Shown: positions 1 through 6,190, numbered from the stretch's first letter. The stretch: 6,190 nt of DNA from Candidatus Aminicenantota bacterium (GCA_003154255.1 PMCY01000202.1:1-6190); one strand, 5' to 3'. A program made the numbers and translations. The notes: generated by a model not told the origin, from the letters alone.

Positions 1-477
1 ATCGCCGCGGCCCTGCTTCATAGCCCGGGGATGGTTTTCCTGGACGAGCCGACCATCGGCCTGGACATCACCATGCAGCGCCGCATCCGCGGCTTCATCG
101 GCGAATATAACCGCAGGACGGGGGCGACCGTTTTGCTGACCAGCCATGACATGTCCGATGTGGAAGCCCTCTGCCGCCGGGTCCTCATCATCCATCGCGG
201 CCGGCTTCTGTTCGACGGCGCCCTGGCCGATCTGGCCCGCCGGTTCGGTGAGCGCAAGACGATCGTCGTCCAATTGAAGGATTGTCTCGCGGACCTGAGC
301 TCTTACGGCGAGATCGTCTCCTGCGACGACGGCCGGACGACGCTGCGCGTCCCCCGGGCCGAGACGGCCCGGACGACGGAGCGGCTTCTGGCCGACCTTC
401 CGGTGATCGACCTGACCGTGGAGGACCCGCCGATCGAAGACGTCATCGAGAGAGTCTTCGCCCAGGGGGCGTCGTGA
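1..477 (+). CDS. ABC exporter ATP-binding protein, C-terminal part (5' end outside window), COG4586-like
   Basis: This is the nucleotide-binding subunit of an ABC-2 type exporter; it hydrolyses ATP at the inner face of the membrane to drive the two permeases encoded next. The reading frame is open from base 1, giving 158 visible residues. The Walker B strand and catalytic glutamate are at residues 11-16 (MVFLDE), followed by PTIGLD (D-loop, 17-22) and the H-loop histidine at residue 49 in LLTSHD. Walker A, the Q-loop and the LSGGQ signature lie upstream of the window. The ATG at 31 sits inside Walker B and cannot be the true start. Residues from about 90 to 158 form the non-catalytic tail seen in this subfamily. 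Members are usually about 320-340 residues, so roughly half is missing. The stop overlaps the GTG start of the next gene. The family is clear, but the substrate is unknown. Confidence 0.95.
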   Translation: MAAALLHSPGMVFLDEPTIGLDITMQRRIRGFIGEYNRRTGATVLLTSHDMSDVEALCRRVLIIHRGRLLFDGALADLARRFGERKTIVVQLKDCLADLSSYGEIVSCDDGRTTLRVPRAETARTTERLLADLPVIDLTVEDPPIEDVIERVFAQGAS

Positions 478-1277
478 CCGGGTTGGCCGGAATCTATGTC
501 CAGCAGTTCAAAACGACTCTGGCCTCCTTCGCCCAATACCGGGCCGCCATCTTCATCTGGATGATCGGCCATGTCCTGGAACCCCTCGTCTTCATGATCG
601 TTTGGTCGGCCGTCACCCTCTCCCGCGGCGGAAGCGTCGGCGGATTCGGCCGCGGTGATTTCGCCGCTTATTTCCTGGTCCTGATGCTGGTCAACCACGC
701 CACCTATACCTGGATCATGTACGAGTTCGAGTACCGCGTCCGCCACGGCGACCTGTCCTTCCTCCTCTTGCGGCCGCTGCATCCGATCCACACGGACATC
801 GTCGACAATCTTTCCTCCAAGATGCTGACCCTTCCGCTGATCCTGGTTTCGGCGGCCGTCCTGGCGGTCCTGTTCAAGCCGGTTTTCCACATCCGGGTCT
901 GGGCGGCGGCGGCTTTTCTCCCGGCCCTGGGTCTGGCCTTCGTGGTCCGCTTCCTGGTTGAATGGACGCTGGCCCTGGCGGCATTCTGGACAACGCGCGT
1001 CGGCGCGATCAACCAGGGCTATTATGTGGCCGCCCTCTTCCTCTCGGGGCAGGTCGCGCCGCTTGTCCTTTTTCCCGCGTCCGTCCGGGCCGTGGCCGCG
1101 GTCCTGCCTTTTCGCTGGATGATCTCCTTTCCCGCCGAACTCCTCCTCGGCCGGCTGACGCCGGCCCAGGCCGCGGCGGGCCTGGCCATCCAGGCGGGCT
1201 GGCTCGGGTTGGCCCTGCTTATCTTGAAACTCGTCTGGCGAGCCGGGGTACGGCGCTTCACGGCGGTGGGCGGATGA
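474..1277 (+). CDS. ABC-2 type permease, first subunit (COG4587-like, ABC2_membrane_6/DUF990 type)
   Basis: This is an integral inner-membrane permease of 267 residues, probably one half of a heterodimeric exporter with the next gene product. About six hydrophobic segments are visible, near residues 24-47, 63-83, 117-134, 143-172, 183-200 and 236-255. Between segments two and three lies the cytoplasmic stretch RHGDLSFLLLRPLHP (90-104), a layout typical of this family, where a G-x-L-x-x-x-L-x-(K/R)-P motif precedes the third helix. The motif FPASVRAVAAVLPFRW after the fifth segment is also family-like. I chose the GTG at 474 because it overlaps the ATPase stop as GTGA, follows an AGGGGG purine run at 464-469, and gives the usual length. 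The upstream ATG at 282 would overlap the ATPase by almost 200 bases and add a low-complexity non-family N-terminus. TTG at 483 is a weaker alternative. The transported substrate is unknown. Confidence 0.92.
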   Translation: MTGLAGIYVQQFKTTLASFAQYRAAIFIWMIGHVLEPLVFMIVWSAVTLSRGGSVGGFGRGDFAAYFLVLMLVNHATYTWIMYEFEYRVRHGDLSFLLLRPLHPIHTDIVDNLSSKMLTLPLILVSAAVLAVLFKPVFHIRVWAAAAFLPALGLAFVVRFLVEWTLALAAFWTTRVGAINQGYYVAALFLSGQVAPLVLFPASVRAVAAVLPFRWMISFPAELLLGRLTPAQAAAGLAIQAGWLGLALLILKLVWRAGVRRFTAVGG

Positions 1278-2059
1278 AAGCCCTAAAGCTTTTCTGGATT
1301 TTTTTCCGGGTCGGGGTCCTGGGTGAGCTGGCCTACCCGGCCAATTTCTTTCTGCAGCTCTTCGAGTCCCTGCTCGACCTGGGAACGGCGCTGGGCGGCC
1401 TGGCCGTCGTCTTCGCCTACACCCAGACCCTGGGCGGATGGAAGCCGGACGAGGTCCTGGCCCTGGTCGGCGTATTCTTCCTGGTCGGCGGAGTCATCCG
1501 CCTGATCATTCAACCGAGCCTGGAGCGCCTCATCGAGGCCGTCGGCGAGGGAACCCTGGATTTCACCCTGACCAAGCCGGCCGACGCCCAGTTTCTGGTC
1601 AGCATTCAGAGCGTCGAGATTTGGCGCTGCACGGACATCGTCCTCGGCGCGATCGTCCTGGGCGCCGCGCTCTCCCGCCTCGGGACGCGCGTCGGGCCGG
1701 GCCGGGCGGCGGTCTTCGCCGCGGCGCTTCTGGCGGGACTCGTCATCGTCTACAGCTTCTGGCTGATCCTGGCCACGCTGTCCTTCTGGCTGGTCCGGGT
1801 GCAGAACATCCTGGTCATCTTCCAAAGCATGTATGAGGCCGGGCGCTGGCCGGTCGGACTCTACCCGCGCTGGCTGCGCTTCGCCCTGCGTTTTTTGGTG
1901 CCGGTCGCTTTTGCCACGACCGTGCCCGCCCAGGCCCTGGCGGGCCGTTTGAGCGCCTCGGCTCTCGGCGCCGAAGCGGTGCTGGCGGTGTTTCTCTTCG
2001 GCGCGGCCCGCCTTTTCTGGCGGCTCGGCCTGCGCCGCTACGCGGGCGCCTCGGCCTGA
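1274..2059 (+). CDS. ABC-2 type permease, second subunit (COG3694-like, ABC2_membrane_6/DUF990 type)
   Basis: This is the second membrane subunit of the exporter, 261 residues, paralogous to but clearly different from the first. Hydrophobic segments are visible near residues 25-48 and 61-80, with several more in the C-terminal half. The loop motif EGTLDFTLTKP (92-102) and the C-terminal stretch FLVPVAFATTVPAQAL are characteristic of the family. The ATG at 1274 overlaps the previous stop as ATGA and is preceded by a weak GGTGGG run at 1265-1270, so translation is probably coupled to the upstream gene. In-frame upstream starts such as the ATG at 962 lie inside the first permease and are rejected. 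The gene ends the exporter operon; the next gene starts 142 bases later with its own leader. The family is well supported, and the substrate cannot be told from sequence. Confidence 0.92.
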   Translation: MKALKLFWIFFRVGVLGELAYPANFFLQLFESLLDLGTALGGLAVVFAYTQTLGGWKPDEVLALVGVFFLVGGVIRLIIQPSLERLIEAVGEGTLDFTLTKPADAQFLVSIQSVEIWRCTDIVLGAIVLGAALSRLGTRVGPGRAAVFAAALLAGLVIVYSFWLILATLSFWLVRVQNILVIFQSMYEAGRWPVGLYPRWLRFALRFLVPVAFATTVPAQALAGRLSASALGAEAVLAVFLFGAARLFWRLGLRRYAGASA

Positions 2060-2081
2060 ACCGGAACGGGATCGTATCGAT

Positions 2082-2104
2082 TTGACCCCTGCCGGAGTTA
2101 TAAT
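2082..2104 (+). promoter_or_regulatory. Possible promoter: TATAAT with short-spaced TTGACC
   Basis: A perfect TATAAT lies at 2099-2104. TTGACC at 2082-2087 resembles a -35 box, but the spacer is only 11 bases and too short for standard sigma70. At the correct 17-base spacing the sequence is ATCGAT, a poor -35. Initiation here would leave about 90 bases of leader before the ATG at 2202. The location, just after the exporter operon, fits a separate promoter. Confidence 0.35.
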
Positions 2105-2189
2105 GAAAAGCTCAGCCTGTGCTGCGGCGCCGTCCCAGCTGTTTCCGGTCCGCCGCGCGGCCGGCTGGATTTTCGACGGCGATGGACCG

Positions 2190-2195
2190 AAAGGA
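2190..2195 (+). promoter_or_regulatory. Ribosome binding site deciding the propeller-gene start
   Basis: AAAGGA lies six bases before the ATG at 2202. It is the best-spaced purine run in the region and places the start directly before a convincing signal peptide. The in-frame ATG at 2196 touches the purine run and is too close to use it. Confidence 0.6.
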
Positions 2196-2201
2196 ATGAT
2201 C

Positions 2202-4751
2202 ATGCTTGAAACCAGAAAATGGAGCGCCGGGGCGAGAAGGCCGGGGCGGCGGTCGTGGGGAATCCTCGCGGCCGGATTGATGCTGGGGTTGGCGGTTTCC
2301 GGAGAGCCGGCGCATGCCGCGAAGGCTCCCGCCGCCGGAGGGGACGGTTGTCGGTTCACTTCGAGCGGCCACATTCTCTCATTCCGGGAAGGGGGAGTCC
2401 TGGTCGCCGCGGCCGATCATGCCTTGGACATCGCCTGGGTGGGCAACCATCCGGTTTCTCCGCGGACGGATCCCAAGGCGGGTGAACCGAGGACGGCCGG
2501 CGAAGGCGCCGCGGTCCTGGATAAAGTCGCTTATCCGGGAATCTGGGACGGCGTCGATGCCGTTTTCGAGCGCGGATCGGGCATCCTCAAGAGCTCCTAC
2601 CGGATCGCGGCCGGCGCGGGCAAGGAAGCGGTCGCCCGAATCCGCCTGCGCAGCAACCGGCCCGTGCGGATCGCCTCGGATGGAGCTTTGATCTACGATT
2701 TCGCCGCCGGATCGATGCGCGAGACCCGGCCCGTAGCTTGGCAGGAAACCGGCGCGGGCCGCAAGCCCGTGACCGCCGCGTTTCGCCTGTCGGACGAAGG
2801 CGAGATCGGGTTCACGATCGGCCCCTGGGAGGCCGACGTCCCTCTGGTGATCGATCCGGAGCTGACCTGGGCCACGTTCCTGGGCGGGAGCGGAACGGAT
2901 CAATGCCGTTCTCTGGCGGTAGACGCCGCGGGCAACATTTTCATCGCCGGGAACAGCACCGCAGGCTGGGGCACTCCCGTCCGAGCCTTTGTCTATGGGG
3001 CGGATGCTTTTGTGGCCAAGCTCGATTCTTCGGGGAATCTACTCTGGAATACTTTCCTCGGCGGCGACGGCAGCGACTATGCCTATTCCGTTTTCGCCGG
3101 AGCCGACGGTTCCGTCTATGTCGCCGGGTCGAGCGATGCGACATGGGGCGCGCCGATCCGATCCTATACCTACCTTGACGATGCTTTCGCGGCCAAGCTG
3201 GACGGCAACGGAAGCCTGATCTGGAACACGTTCCTGGGCGCGGCCAACACTGATTACGCCTACGCCATCGCCGCGGACGGCGCCGGAAACGTCCTCGTCG
3301 GCGGGCAAAGCTATTCCACCTGGGGCGCGCCCGTCCGAGCCTATACGAGCGCCTGCGATGGATTCGTGGCCAAGCTGACCTCGGCCGGCGCGGTGGCCTG
3401 GAACACGTTCCTGGGCGGGTACGGGAACGATTACATTCATTATGGGTTGGCCCTGGATGAGAACGGCGGAATTTATATCGCGGGCACGAGCGCCGCGACG
3501 TGGGGCTCCCCTCTGCGCGCCTACTCGGCTTCGGACGACGCTTTCGCGGCCAAGCTCGACGCCTCCGGGAACCTGCTGTGGAATACGTTTTTGGGCGGGT
3601 CCGGGAGCGATTACGGCTTGGATATCGCCCTGGACGCGGGCGGCAACATTTATCTTTCCGGGACGGGCGACGCCGCCTGGGGCGCGCCGGTCCGCGCCTA
3701 TACCGCCAACGCGGACGGATTCGTCGTCAAGCTGGACGCCAACGGAGGCTTTCTGTGGAACACGTTCCTGGGCGGCCCCGGCATAGATTACGGCTATTCC
3801 GTCGCTGTTGACGGCAACGGAAACGTCTACCTGGGCGGCCACAGCACCGCGTCTTGGGGGACTCCTGAACGCGCCTATACGTCGGGTTACGATGCCTATG
3901 TGGCCAAGCTGGATTCCGGCGGAGCCCTGCTTTGGAATATGTTTCTGGGCGGCAGCGGCGACGATTACGGCTACGGCGTCGCCCTGGACGGGATCGGAAA
4001 TATTTATCTGGGCGGATACAGCGGGGCGTCCTGGGGGACTCCGGTCCGCGCCTACACCTCCGGCAACGATGCCTTTGCCGTCAAGATCTCCGGGTCGATG
4101 AACATCGTTCACCTTCTTTCGTTCACCGCGTCCCATGCCGCGGACCGCGTCGATCTGGCCTGGGCCACCGCTTATGAGACCGATTGCACGGGTTTCCATC
4201 TTTGGCGCGCTGAGGTTTTGAGCGGGCCTTATACCCGGATCACGATGGCTTTGATCCCGGCCCAGGGCGGGCCGACCCAAGGGGCGGAGTATGGCTATCG
4301 GGACTTCGATGTGACCGCCGGGCGGGCTTACTTTTATAAGCTGGAGGCCGTCGATTCTTCGGGCCGCAGCGACCTGTTCGGCCCGGTCGCGTCCTGGTCG
4401 GCGGGCGAGGTGGTGGTGCCCCTGACGCCCGCGGACGGCGGCGTGGCCACGGTTCAGGCCCCGCCTCGGTTCTCCTGGATGGGAGGAGTTTTCTCCCGTT
4501 TTCGGATCGAGTTGTGCTCCGATACCGGCTTCGGCTCCAACACGATCATCTGGCCGTTCAATGCGGCCGGCCATACCCGCATCCCCGTCGAAAACCGCTG
4601 GATCACGGCGACGGATTATGTCCCCGGGGCGGCCGAATGGAAAGCCGCCTGCCCGGCGGGGCAATGGCCCGTCGTCTACTGGAGAATCCGGGCCAAGGAC
4701 GCCATCGGCCGCGAGACCGTATCGGCAATTTTTCGTCTGCGTTTGATCTGA
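2202..4751 (+). CDS. Exported SBBP-repeat protein: seven-bladed beta-propeller with C-terminal fibronectin III/Ig-like domains
   Basis: This large secreted or surface protein of 849 residues has no recognisable enzymatic motif; a binding or adhesive role is inferred. Residues 1-39 form a signal peptide: a basic n-region with RR pairs at 12-13 and 16-17, a hydrophobic core about 19-33, and AHA cleavage before A40. The RRSWGI stretch is only loosely Tat-like. Residues about 46-222 match the N-terminal domain that usually precedes SBBP repeats, including YPGIWDGVDAVFE and the closing PLVIDPELTW. Seven repeats of 59-60 residues follow (about 223-636), each with W(N)TFLGG, a DxxGN(I/V)Y strand, a WG(T/A/S)P turn and DAFxAKLD. 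Residues about 637-735 form a fibronectin III-like domain (LLSFTAS, FHLWRAE, YFYKLEAVD), and about 737-849 a second beta-sandwich (LTPADGG, PPRFSW, VYWRIRAKD). There is no lipobox and no obvious C-terminal sorting signal. In-frame ATGs at 2103 and 2196 and TTG at 2082 are alternative starts, but 2202 has the best ribosome site and signal peptide. Confidence 0.9.
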   Translation: MLETRKWSAGARRPGRRSWGILAAGLMLGLAVSGEPAHAAKAPAAGGDGCRFTSSGHILSFREGGVLVAAADHALDIAWVGNHPVSPRTDPKAGEPRTAGEGAAVLDKVAYPGIWDGVDAVFERGSGILKSSYRIAAGAGKEAVARIRLRSNRPVRIASDGALIYDFAAGSMRETRPVAWQETGAGRKPVTAAFRLSDEGEIGFTIGPWEADVPLVIDPELTWATFLGGSGTDQCRSLAVDAAGNIFIAGNSTAGWGTPVRAFVYGADAFVAKLDSSGNLLWNTFLGGDGSDYAYSVFAGADGSVYVAGSSDATWGAPIRSYTYLDDAFAAKLDGNGSLIWNTFLGAANTDYAYAIAADGAGNVLVGGQSYSTWGAPVRAYTSACDGFVAKLTSAGAVAWNTFLGGYGNDYIHYGLALDENGGIYIAGTSAATWGSPLRAYSASDDAFAAKLDASGNLLWNTFLGGSGSDYGLDIALDAGGNIYLSGTGDAAWGAPVRAYTANADGFVVKLDANGGFLWNTFLGGPGIDYGYSVAVDGNGNVYLGGHSTASWGTPERAYTSGYDAYVAKLDSGGALLWNMFLGGSGDDYGYGVALDGIGNIYLGGYSGASWGTPVRAYTSGNDAFAVKISGSMNIVHLLSFTASHAADRVDLAWATAYETDCTGFHLWRAEVLSGPYTRITMALIPAQGGPTQGAEYGYRDFDVTAGRAYFYKLEAVDSSGRSDLFGPVASWSAGEVVVPLTPADGGVATVQAPPRFSWMGGVFSRFRIELCSDTGFGSNTIIWPFNAAGHTRIPVENRWITATDYVPGAAEWKAACPAGQWPVVYWRIRAKDAIGRETVSAIFRLRLI
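2868..4109 (+). repeat. Seven tandem 177/180-base coding repeats (propeller blades)
   Basis: Units begin at each W(N/A)(T/M)FLG codon run: 2868, 3045, 3222, 3399, 3579, 3756 and 3933. Six are 177 bases (59 residues); the fourth is 180, with one extra residue in the DYIHYGLALD segment. The protein consensus is W-N-T-F-L-G-G-x-G-x-D-Y, then A-x-D-x-x-G-N-I/V-Y, then W-G-x-P-x-R-A-Y-T, then D-A-F-x-A-K-L-D-x-x-G. Nucleotide identity is partial: the WNTFLGG codons vary synonymously between units, so these are old protein repeats kept by selection rather than fresh DNA duplications. Seven blades is a standard closed propeller number. Confidence 0.93.
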
Positions 4752-4772
4752 ACGCCGCATCGCGGAAAACGA

Positions 4773-4801
4773 TTGATTTGAGCCGCGCGCCATTCTAGAA
4801 T
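4773..4801 (+). promoter_or_regulatory. Sigma70-like promoter for the GH106 gene
   Basis: TTGATT at 4773-4778 and TAGAAT at 4796-4801 are separated by exactly 17 bases, in an AT-richer stretch of an 81-base spacer. Predicted transcription would start near 4808, leaving about 25 bases before the ATG. The -10 lies in a perfect 10-base palindrome, ATTCTAGAAT (4792-4801), which could be coincidental or an operator half. It would separate transcription of this gene from the propeller gene. Confidence 0.5.
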
Positions 4802-4819
4802 TCGGCTACTTCCGATTCG

Positions 4820-4825
4820 AGGAGG
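4820..4825 (+). promoter_or_regulatory. Strong ribosome binding site AGGAGG
   Basis: A full AGGAGG lies seven bases before the ATG at 4833. It is the strongest ribosome site in the window and fixes the start of the hydrolase gene. Confidence 0.8.
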
Positions 4826-4832
4826 CGGCTCC

Positions 4833-6190
4833 ATGCGGGCGCGTTTTCTTCCGACGCTCACGTTGCTTCTATTTTTTCTGATCCCGCCGTCCGGCGCGGC
4901 GGAGGCGTCGCGGCGCGATCTGGCCGGCGGCTTCCGCGACGTCCCCCGGGAAGCCCGTCTGCGCCTGTATTGGCGAGTTTTCGGACCGGCCTGGACCGAA
5001 CCGGAGATCGATCGCCAATTGGCCTTGATGAAAGAAGCCGGACTGGGAGGGACGGCGATCTATTTTCTTTATCCCGTCGAGCTGGATGATCCGGCGCGGG
5101 GCATCGTCAACCAGCGCTTCGGTTCGCCGGAGTTCCTGGCCACCTTCGCCTATGCCTGCCGCAAGGCCGCCGAGCTGGGCCTGCGGGTCTCGGTCAACGG
5201 CGGGACGGGCTGGCCTTTCGGCGGACCGACGGTGAGCCCGAACGACAAATCTCTCAACCTGCGTGAGATCCGCGAGGCCCGGGGCGCCGACCCGGCCGGG
5301 ATTTTGAAGCCCGTCCCCGAACAAACGATCGTGGCCGCTTTCCTGGGCGGCCGCGACGTTACGGCGGACGCGCGGAACGAATCGATAGGCGGGCCCCTGG
5401 CCGAGGAGCTGCGCCTCTTTGTGGCCGCGCCGACCGGGCAGGGCGTCAAGCGGGCCGCCTTCGGGGGAGAGGGGCACGTCCTCAACCATTACGACCGGGC
5501 CGCCCTGGAGCGCTGGCTCCTGGCCAACGCCCAGCCGCTCATCGATGCGGCGGGCGGGCGCTTGGAGGGATTCGGCTGCGACAGCCTGGAAGCCTACCAC
5601 GCCAATTGGACGCCCGATCTTCCCGCCGAATTCCGCCGGCGCCGCGGTTATGATCTCATTCCCCGGCTGCCGGACCTCTTCGACGAAAGCTCTTCGAACC
5701 GGCCCGGATTGCGTTTTGATTTCTGGCGGACCCTGGCCGAATTGTTCGAGGAGCGATTCATCCTCCCGCTGGGGGCGTGGAGCGAGCGGCGAAAGTTGAA
5801 TCTGGAGATGGAGCCCTACGGCACGCCGCCCAGCCCGATGACCGCGGCCCGGGGAATCAGCCTGCCTACGGGCGAGCATTACGAATGGAAGGGCTATGCC
5901 GTCCAGCGCTATACGGCCTCGATGGCCCGCATCGCCGGGAGGAACATTGTCGGCTCCGAAGCCTGGACGTGGGCGGGACTCCCCAACCGCCTGGGCGACA
6001 CGCTGAGCGACCTCAAGCTCGTGAGCGATATGGCTTTTCTCTGCGGGGCCAATGACTTGACCGGCGTCGACTTTCCCTATTCGCCGGCCGCGGCGGGGAC
6101 GCCGGGGTGGATGCCGTATTACGGGCCCGTCCTCGGCCCCGGCAATCCGCAGTGGAAATTCTTTCCGGAGCTCGTCTCCTACCTGAACCG
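4833..6190 (+). CDS. Secreted GH106-type glycoside hydrolase (putative alpha-L-rhamnosidase), 3' end outside window
   Basis: The frame stays open to the window end, giving about 452 residues of a family usually 800-1100 long. Known GH106 enzymes remove alpha-linked L-rhamnose from plant or microbial polysaccharides such as pectic rhamnogalacturonan; the exact substrate here is unknown. Residues 1-23 form a signal peptide (LTLLLFFLIPPSGAA) without a lipobox cysteine, so the product is probably periplasmic or secreted. Family-like segments in order are YWRVFGPAWTEPEIDRQL (46-63), MKEAGLGG (66-73), SVNGGTGWPFGGP (120-132), GCDSLEAYHANWTPD (from about 248), RRRGYDLIP, EPYGTPPSP (327-335), GEHYEWKG (347-354), IVGSEAWTW with Glu376, and FLCGANDLTGVDFPYSP. 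Conserved acidic residues E327, E348 and E376 are candidates for the active site or metal binding; I could not assign catalytic roles without alignment. The gene has its own promoter-like sequence and strong ribosome site. A related uncharacterised GH106-like clan member is the main alternative. Confidence 0.85.
   Translation, partial: MRARFLPTLTLLLFFLIPPSGAAEASRRDLAGGFRDVPREARLRLYWRVFGPAWTEPEIDRQLALMKEAGLGGTAIYFLYPVELDDPARGIVNQRFGSPEFLATFAYACRKAAELGLRVSVNGGTGWPFGGPTVSPNDKSLNLREIREARGADPAGILKPVPEQTIVAAFLGGRDVTADARNESIGGPLAEELRLFVAAPTGQGVKRAAFGGEGHVLNHYDRAALERWLLANAQPLIDAAGGRLEGFGCDSLEAYHANWTPDLPAEFRRRRGYDLIPRLPDLFDESSSNRPGLRFDFWRTLAELFEERFILPLGAWSERRKLNLEMEPYGTPPSPMTAARGISLPTGEHYEWKGYAVQRYTASMARIAGRNIVGSEAWTWAGLPNRLGDTLSDLKLVSDMAFLCGANDLTGVDFPYSPAAAGTPGWMPYYGPVLGPGNPQWKFFPELVSYLN

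Larger units (their letters stand above)
2060..2201 (+). other. Intergenic leader between exporter operon and propeller gene
   Basis: These 142 bases separate the exporter stop from the preferred start of the propeller gene. They contain a TATAAT box at 2099-2104 with TTGACC upstream, then roughly 90 bases of GC-rich leader. Possible stems in the leader are CAGC 2113-2116 with GCTG 2121-2124, CCAGCTG 2135-2141 with its near complement 2162-2168, and TTTTCG 2170-2175 with CGAAAG 2188-2193. The last would partly cover the ribosome site at 2190-2195. The frame is open through this region from TTG 2082 and ATG 2103, so an N-terminally longer protein cannot be excluded. I see no convincing rho-independent terminator for the exporter operon. 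Confidence 0.5.

Noticed and set aside
282..473. ATG at 282 as the start of the first permease
   Set aside because: It would add 64 residues of Arg/Pro/Gly-rich sequence read out of frame from the ATPase gene; the GTG at 474 gives the normal family length and a four-base overlap.
2082..2201. Longer N-terminus for the propeller protein from TTG 2082 or ATG 2103
   Set aside because: It would place about 33-40 extra residues before the signal peptide and start on top of the TATAAT box; ATG 2202 has a well-spaced AAAGGA. Not fully excluded.
1283..2374. A 363-residue minus-strand open frame across the second permease and the leader
   Set aside because: Shadow of GC-rich coding sequence; the plus strand has a clear membrane permease with family motifs and a start overlapping the previous stop.
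2868..4109. Repeat array considered as a CRISPR or noncoding satellite
   Set aside because: Units are 177/180 bases, in frame, and diverge mostly at synonymous or loop positions, as expected for protein repeats.
4755..4765. CCGC-ATC-GCGG hairpin after the propeller stop as a terminator
   Set aside because: The stem is only four pairs and is followed by AAAAC rather than a T run, so it is not a convincing rho-independent terminator.
3039..4793. A 584-residue open frame on the minus strand opposite the propeller repeats, itself periodic
   Set aside because: It is the mirror of the tandem repeats in GC-rich codons; the product is low-complexity and rich in Arg, Gly and Pro with no recognisable domain, whereas the plus strand encodes a coherent exported protein.
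4869..5879. A 336-residue minus-strand open frame opposite the hydrolase gene
   Set aside because: The plus-strand frame has a ribosome site, signal peptide and GH106 motifs; the antisense product has none.

Overview
The window is 6190 bases of GC-rich bacterial DNA. All supportable genes lie on the + strand and coding density is high. Two genes run off the ends. I see no rRNA, tRNA, CRISPR array, transposase or integrase. The mix of a drug/lipid-type ABC-2 exporter, a secreted SBBP-repeat beta-propeller protein and a GH106-type alpha-L-rhamnosidase suits a free-living, polysaccharide-degrading, probably Gram-negative bacterium. Acidobacteriota or Candidatus Aminicenantes are plausible. This is inferred from gene content and base composition only, with no marker gene to confirm it.

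Region 1 (1-2059) is the end of a tightly packed three-gene ABC exporter operon. It holds the C-terminal half of an ATPase and two different ABC-2 type permeases. Each gene overlaps the next by four bases (GTGA at 474-477, ATGA at 1274-1277), which suggests translational coupling. The set looks like the COG4586 (ATPase), COG4587 and COG3694 (permeases) trio, whose substrate is not established. The two permeases probably form a heterodimer driven by a dimer of the ATPase.

Region 2 (2060-4751) begins with a 142-base leader that holds a TATAAT-like box. It then encodes one large exported protein of about 849 residues. The protein has a signal peptide, an N-terminal domain typical of SBBP-repeat proteins, seven consecutive 59-60 residue repeats that should close into a seven-bladed beta-propeller, and two C-terminal beta-sandwich domains (fibronectin III/Ig-like). 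Seven repeats of nearly constant length make this the most striking structure in the window.

Region 3 (4752-6190) has an 81-base spacer with a good sigma70-like promoter (TTGATT, 17-base spacer, TAGAAT) and a strong AGGAGG ribosome site. A secreted glycoside hydrolase of family GH106 type follows and is cut by the window end. The exporter, the propeller protein and the hydrolase appear to be three separate transcription units. A shared role at the cell envelope or in glycan use is possible but is not shown by the sequence. I found no clear evidence of a wholly new system.
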